Shown in pieces: positions 57,453 to 64,000 of a stretch of DNA of 64,000 nt. The stretch's first letter is position 1. Every line of letters begins with the position of its first letter. The notes under the pieces were generated by a model, which ran no database searches, was not told where the DNA came from, and saw nothing but the letters and a program-made list of their open reading frames with translations. The stretch comes from JAGRAX01 sp041391365. GTDB taxonomy: Bacteria; Bdellovibrionota_G; JALEGL01; JAGRMV01. The position numbers and the translations under genes were made by a program. The stretch is from positions 248,001 to 312,000 of the forward strand of contig JAWKOC010000003.1 in assembly GCA_041391365.1 (NCBI GenBank), written 5' to 3'.

Positions 57453-57944
57453 CTAGCGTTGCGTAGTATAGTCTTCAATCCACTCGTTGAGATTGCAAAC
57501 CAAAGCCACAGCTTGGCTGGGCTCTTCCAAAATGGATTCATAGATTTCTTGCAAAAAATGGGTGGGTTCCAAACAACTTGCCCCACAACGGAAGGTGGGA
57601 ATTTCAACTTCGCAAAAGGTCGTGAGCAACGAATTCGTAAAGGCCTGACCACGGGTCATGTCCTTTCCAAGATACGCATCGGATGGCCCTTGTGCCTTTT
57701 CGTCCATCACACCCACCCATAGGGTATGGTCTTCAGAATTGATTTGAATGGAGCAAATTTGATTCTCTTTTTTGGATACCAATTGAATGTTCACTTTTCC
57801 TGCATTCACGTCCAACGACGGTTGCAACGAATCTTGATTGATGATGTCGGTTTTTTTCCCTGAACAAGGATACTCTTGTGCAAAACATGACCAACTTGCC
57901 ATCACACTCAATGCAAACCCCATAACCACACGATTTTTTTTCAT
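57453..57944 (-). CDS. Small secreted Cys-containing protein
   Basis: 163 residues from ATG 57944, which has a G-rich RBS (GGGGGG) and gives a signal peptide (MKKNRVVMGFALSVMASWSCFAQ). The mature part carries Cys in YPCSGKK, NQICSIQ, TFCEVEIPTFRCGASC and LVCNLNEW. No family recognised. It is probably a periplasmic protein with disulfides. It converges with the membrane protein gene. Confidence 0.7.
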   Translation of the reverse strand: MKKNRVVMGFALSVMASWSCFAQEYPCSGKKTDIINQDSLQPSLDVNAGKVNIQLVSKKENQICSIQINSEDHTLWVGVMDEKAQGPSDAYLGKDMTRGQAFTNSLLTTFCEVEIPTFRCGASCLEPTHFLQEIYESILEEPSQAVALVCNLNEWIEDYTTQR

Positions 57945-57984
57945 AGAACCCCCCATTTGTTGAATAATTATGCACAATCTTCTA

Positions 57985-58365
57985 GCGCCGGTGCGCACCC
58001 GTTGTCAATGGAAAAATCAATGTGCTTTTTTGTCTATTTTTGATGGGGATCAGGCGAAAAAGCATTTTGGGTCTCTTGGGATGGGCGATGAAGCGATCGG
58101 AATCTGCTTTGCAGTCGTTGCATCCAAGATAAATGATGACAACGTCCAAAGGAAATTGGCTATCCATCCTGTGATTTGCTCACTTAGGCCGTAAATATTT
58201 CCACTATCAATGTAGGTACATTGATGATTTTGGATCCCTTGAAAAAGAATCTCAGAAAAATCTTTGGTGCGTAGAAATGGTTCACGAAGATCATCGGATA
58301 CTTTTCCTCCGATGCCCTATTTTCCCAATCCATTTGCTCTGTTCATCATAAAACCGTTTTGCATT
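57985..58365 (-). pseudogene. Decayed coding remnant (possibly SGNH hydrolase-like)
   Basis: Two minus-strand segments read like protein but lie in different frames. The upper one (about 58365-58180) gives MNRANGLGK, then a stop (TAG), then GIGGKVSDDLREPFLRTKDF and YIDSGNIYGLS. The lower one (58180-57985) gives MDSQFPLDVVIIYLGCNDCK and ADSDRFIAHPKRP. The DVVIIYLGCND block resembles the GxND region of SGNH/GDSL hydrolases. A nonsense codon plus a frameshift near 58185 break it. The gap 57945-58487 holds no other gene. Confidence 0.4.
58206..58225. repeat. 20-bp palindrome
   Basis: ATCAATGTA (58206-58214) and TACATTGAT (58217-58225) are perfect inverted repeats around GG. It lies inside the decayed remnant, so it may be chance or a leftover operator. 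Confidence 0.35.
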
Positions 58366-58373
58366 AGGCCTGT

Positions 58374-58406
58374 ACCCGGTACAAAATCGCCAAAAGTGTA
58401 CCGGGT
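58374..58406. terminator. Inverted repeat downstream of atp operon
   Basis: ACCCGGTACA (58374-58383) pairs perfectly with TGTACCGGGT (58397-58406), 13-base loop. It lies 80 bases after the atpC stop. No T-run is seen on the minus side, so it is either a weak terminator or mRNA-end protector, or a REP-like element related to the hairpin at 57405. Confidence 0.4.
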
Positions 58407-58487
58407 GCAAAAAGGGGAATTTGGTGCCAGATCATTTCCGGACACCGAAAATCGGTCTAAGGATTTTGTTCGACCTCTGAATACAGG

Positions 58488-58883
58488 TCAGATTAACTCA
58501 GCTTGGGCTTGAAGCCAGTCTCGCGTGGCGAAGAGTTCTTCGCGCTGCTGAACAGAAACATCTGGGGAGAGAAGTTGGGTTTCCAATTCTTCACGCTGTG
58601 CTTTGAGTCGATCGACATCAATGTCAGTGGCAAATGCGGCCTGATCGGCAAGGATCATCACCTTGTTGTCGCTGACTTCAAAAAATCCCCCTCGAAGGGC
58701 CATTTTTTTGTCACCTTCGGTTTGATGAATGGTGATCACACCTGCTCCCAACTGCGAAACCAGATGCGCATGTTCTGTCAAAAGACCCGTTTGTCCTTTG
58801 CTGCTCGGAACATACACATCCAAGCATGTGCCTTCAAACACATGCTTGGAGGGTGTGACAATGATGATGTCGATCGTGCTCAT
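58488..58883 (-). CDS. atpC: ATP synthase epsilon subunit
   Basis: 131 residues. Typical beta-sandwich start (TIDIIIVTPSKHVFEG), LLTEHAHLVSQLGAGVI and ALRGGFFEVSDNKVMILAD, then a two-helix C-terminal part that can brake F1. It is the last gene of the operon, 6 bases behind atpD. Confidence 0.96.
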   Translation of the reverse strand: MSTIDIIIVTPSKHVFEGTCLDVYVPSSKGQTGLLTEHAHLVSQLGAGVITIHQTEGDKKMALRGGFFEVSDNKVMILADQAAFATDIDVDRLKAQREELETQLLSPDVSVQQREELFATRDWLQAQAELI

Positions 58884-58889
58884 ATCCGG

Positions 58890-60338
<1,449 letters not shown>

Positions 60339-60373
60339 CTATCCACTCTACCCTTGGGTTCTCTTATTCCACG

Positions 60374-61237
60374 TTACTGAATGGCCTCCGCACCCGAAAT
60401 GATTTCTACGAGTTCGTTGGTGATGGCCGCCTGGCGCACACGGTTCATGTGCAAGGTTAGACTATCAATCATTTCCCCCGCATTTCGTGTGGCTGCATCC
60501 ATCGCCGTCATTCGCGCGCCATACTCGCTGGCAAGCGAATGCAAACTGGCCTGATAAAAACTTCCTTCGATGGCTTTGGGGAGCAAAATTTTGATGATTT
60601 GTGTTTTGCCTGGTTCAAAGAGATAGTCCGCTGTGGATTGAAGTTGCTCTTCCCCTTCTTGTTTGGGCTGTTGCAACGGCAATAACGTTACATTTTTTGG
60701 TTTTTGAGTCATCACCGAATGGAATTCATTGTAAAGCAATTCGATGCAACTGACTTGATCCTCCAAAAAAGCTTGCGTGAGTTTTTGGCACAGCTCCAAG
60801 GATTTTTGATGAGAAAAATCCGTCCAATAGGAGTCCACAATCGTTTCGACTTTGTGTTTTCTCTGTTTGAAATAGGCCGAAGCTTTTTTTCCAATCACGA
60901 TCAGCGAGGTTTCATAGGTTTCATCCCGAAGCATGTGTTCGGCTTTGCGAAACAAACTGGAATTGAACGCGCCACAAAGACCACGATCGGAGGAAAACAC
61001 AACGATCCATCGTTTTTTTCCTTCTTTGGATTCTAGCAATGGATCAATGTCGGTACCCGCACTGGCCAAAAGTTTGGAGAGCAATTCTCTGACTTTTTCC
61101 TGATACACGCGACTTTGAGATACAGCTTCCTGACTGCGACGGAGTCGAGCCGCGGCCACCATCTTCATCGCGCGCGTGATCTTCTGCGTGGACTGCACGC
61201 TTCGGATTCGGTTTCGGATTGCTTGTAAGTTTGCCAT
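60374..61237 (-). CDS. atpG: ATP synthase gamma subunit
   Basis: 287 residues. N-terminal IRNRIRSVQSTQKITRAMKMVAA and C-terminal ARMTAMDAATRNAGEMIDSL are the family signatures of the rotor shaft helices. VFSSDRGLCGAFNSS is in the middle. The 6-base gap to atpA indicates cotranscription. Confidence 0.98.
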   Translation of the reverse strand: MANLQAIRNRIRSVQSTQKITRAMKMVAAARLRRSQEAVSQSRVYQEKVRELLSKLLASAGTDIDPLLESKEGKKRWIVVFSSDRGLCGAFNSSLFRKAEHMLRDETYETSLIVIGKKASAYFKQRKHKVETIVDSYWTDFSHQKSLELCQKLTQAFLEDQVSCIELLYNEFHSVMTQKPKNVTLLPLQQPKQEGEEQLQSTADYLFEPGKTQIIKILLPKAIEGSFYQASLHSLASEYGARMTAMDAATRNAGEMIDSLTLHMNRVRQAAITNELVEIISGAEAIQ

Positions 61238-61243
61238 GAAAAA

Positions 61244-63316
<2,073 letters not shown>

Positions 63317-63330
<14 letters not shown>

Positions 63331-63811
63331 GCTGATACTCCTCAATGTTCGACACAAAGTGATCCACAAATTGTTTGTGGTCTTGTTCTGTAAACGTTTT
63401 TTTCAATTCGACTTTGCTTTTTTCAATGGCTTTGCTCAAAAGTTGTTTTTGCAATTCTCGAGAGGCAAATTGTTTTTCTCTCTCGGCGGCTCGCTGTGCG
63501 TTTTCGATGATCTGCGCAGCTTGTGTTGTGGCGCGGGCCACAATGGTTTGTTTTTGTTTTTCGCCTTCGAGTTTGGCTCGTTGGAAAATTTCTTCGACTT
63601 CTTTTTCGAGCATATGAAGTTTGGTCTCGACTTCGGAGAGTCTGGTTTCGGCTTGCATGCGAAGCTCTTCACTCTGTTTCAAATTTTCTTCGATGTCTTT
63701 TTTTCTCTGCTGTAGATTTTCGGATACAGATTTTCTCATCAAAAAAAACATAAGGCCAATCAAGACCAAGAGGTTCACTAGCGGTGCGATCAGTGTTTCC
63801 AAACCGTGCAT
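63317..63811 (-). CDS. atpF: ATP synthase b subunit
   Basis: 164 residues. One N-terminal TM helix (LVNLLVLIGLMFFLM) followed by a long charged coiled coil (KKDIEENLKQSEELRMQAET onward), the stator stalk layout. atpB and atpE are not in the window. The start is one base after the stop of the upstream partial gene. Confidence 0.93.
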
Positions 63812-63812
63812 G

Positions 63813-64000
63813 TTATTTGGCCCTCGTCACGTTGGAATTGGAACTGAGATTTTTTCGGGCCGATGCACCTGGTTGGGCATGTCCAAGCACGCGCTCCACC
63901 AACAGAGTTTGAATCGGATCAATGTACTGATCCAACGTGGACTGAACCTGGGCCACATCACTCTCCAATTGTTGTTTTTCTTTGGCCAATTGCCCAGCAG
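63813..64000 (-). CDS. 3' end of an unrecognised coiled-coil protein
   Basis: The last 62 codons read AGQLAKEKQQLESDVAQVQS, a helical coiled coil, then TLLVERVLGHAQPG and a polar tail ending VTRAK. The stop (63813-63815) is one base from the atpF start, so it is translationally linked to the atp genes. It could be a second b-type subunit or a protein such as a chromosome-partitioning or bactofilin-like neighbour; the visible part fits none clearly. Confidence 0.6.
   Translation of the reverse strand, partial: AGQLAKEKQQLESDVAQVQSTLDQYIDPIQTLLVERVLGHAQPGASARKNLSSNSNVTRAK

Overview
The window looks like a chromosomal segment of a Gram-negative bacterium from the broad former-deltaproteobacterial group (Bdellovibrionota/Myxococcota-like). 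This rests on many lipobox-bearing lipoproteins, proteins that look like outer-membrane barrels, three free-standing PilZ proteins, an FHA/sigma54 activator, a PATAN/J-domain protein, and a general mix of house-keeping genes with large secreted proteins. The placement is inference from gene content; no rRNA or tRNA gene was recognised. Base composition looks moderate and even. GTG and TTG starts occur repeatedly, and some of them are supported by ribosome-binding sites.

Layout. 1-9014 (minus) is one giant lipoprotein made of about 25 tandem 96-residue Ig-like units (288 bp each). It runs off the left edge and carries a cluster of indels in one unit (about 6280-6432). 9148-12057 holds a LysM-like/beta-barrel protein, a DedA-family membrane protein and a polysaccharide-lyase-like lipoprotein. 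12225-15444 is clpB plus a DUF924 gene. 15497-20763 (minus) has a TPR envelope protein, a MenI/YdiI-type thioesterase, a YacP-type nuclease, a small YD-repeat protein and a lone response regulator. 20841-24319 (minus) is a two-gene chaperone unit: an Hsp70 without its lid overlapping a PATAN protein with two J domains. ilvA and an inositol monophosphatase follow, converging on each other.

26591-27076 is a gene-poor gap with a candidate small RNA ending in a strong terminator. 27077-30525 reads as one operon: FHA-degenerate GGDEF-sigma54 activator, two unrecognised proteins and a PilZ protein. 30568-34125 has two overlapping secreted unknowns, a second PilZ protein and a two-TM protein with a lectin-like tail. 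34150-37167 (minus) is rlpA, a 44-residue very basic protein, tmk, holB and tatD, with 4-bp overlaps in the last three. 37225-49563 is largely envelope related: RDD protein, lipoprotein, PfkB kinase, MltD, a protein fusing an M1-like pseudo-peptidase to an Omp85-like barrel, a radical SAM protein with a histone-H1-like tail, a third PilZ protein, PBP1A and a SpoIID-type lipoprotein.

49638-57944 holds an unknown protein, a MATE exporter, Hsp20, an AstE/AspA-like zinc hydrolase, two adjacent secreted lipoproteins, a polytopic membrane protein and a small secreted Cys-containing protein. 57985-58365 appears to be a decayed gene. 58488-64000 (minus) is the F1 part of ATP synthase in order atpF-atpH-atpA-atpG-atpD-atpC, preceded by the 3' end of an unrecognised coiled-coil protein.

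The most unusual items are the lidless Hsp70 with its PATAN/J partner, the M1-like/Omp85 fusion, the membrane protein with an arabinofuranosidase-type lectin domain on the predicted cytoplasmic side, the tandem-repeat giant with visible recent duplications and an indel cluster, and the 44-residue basic protein before tmk.
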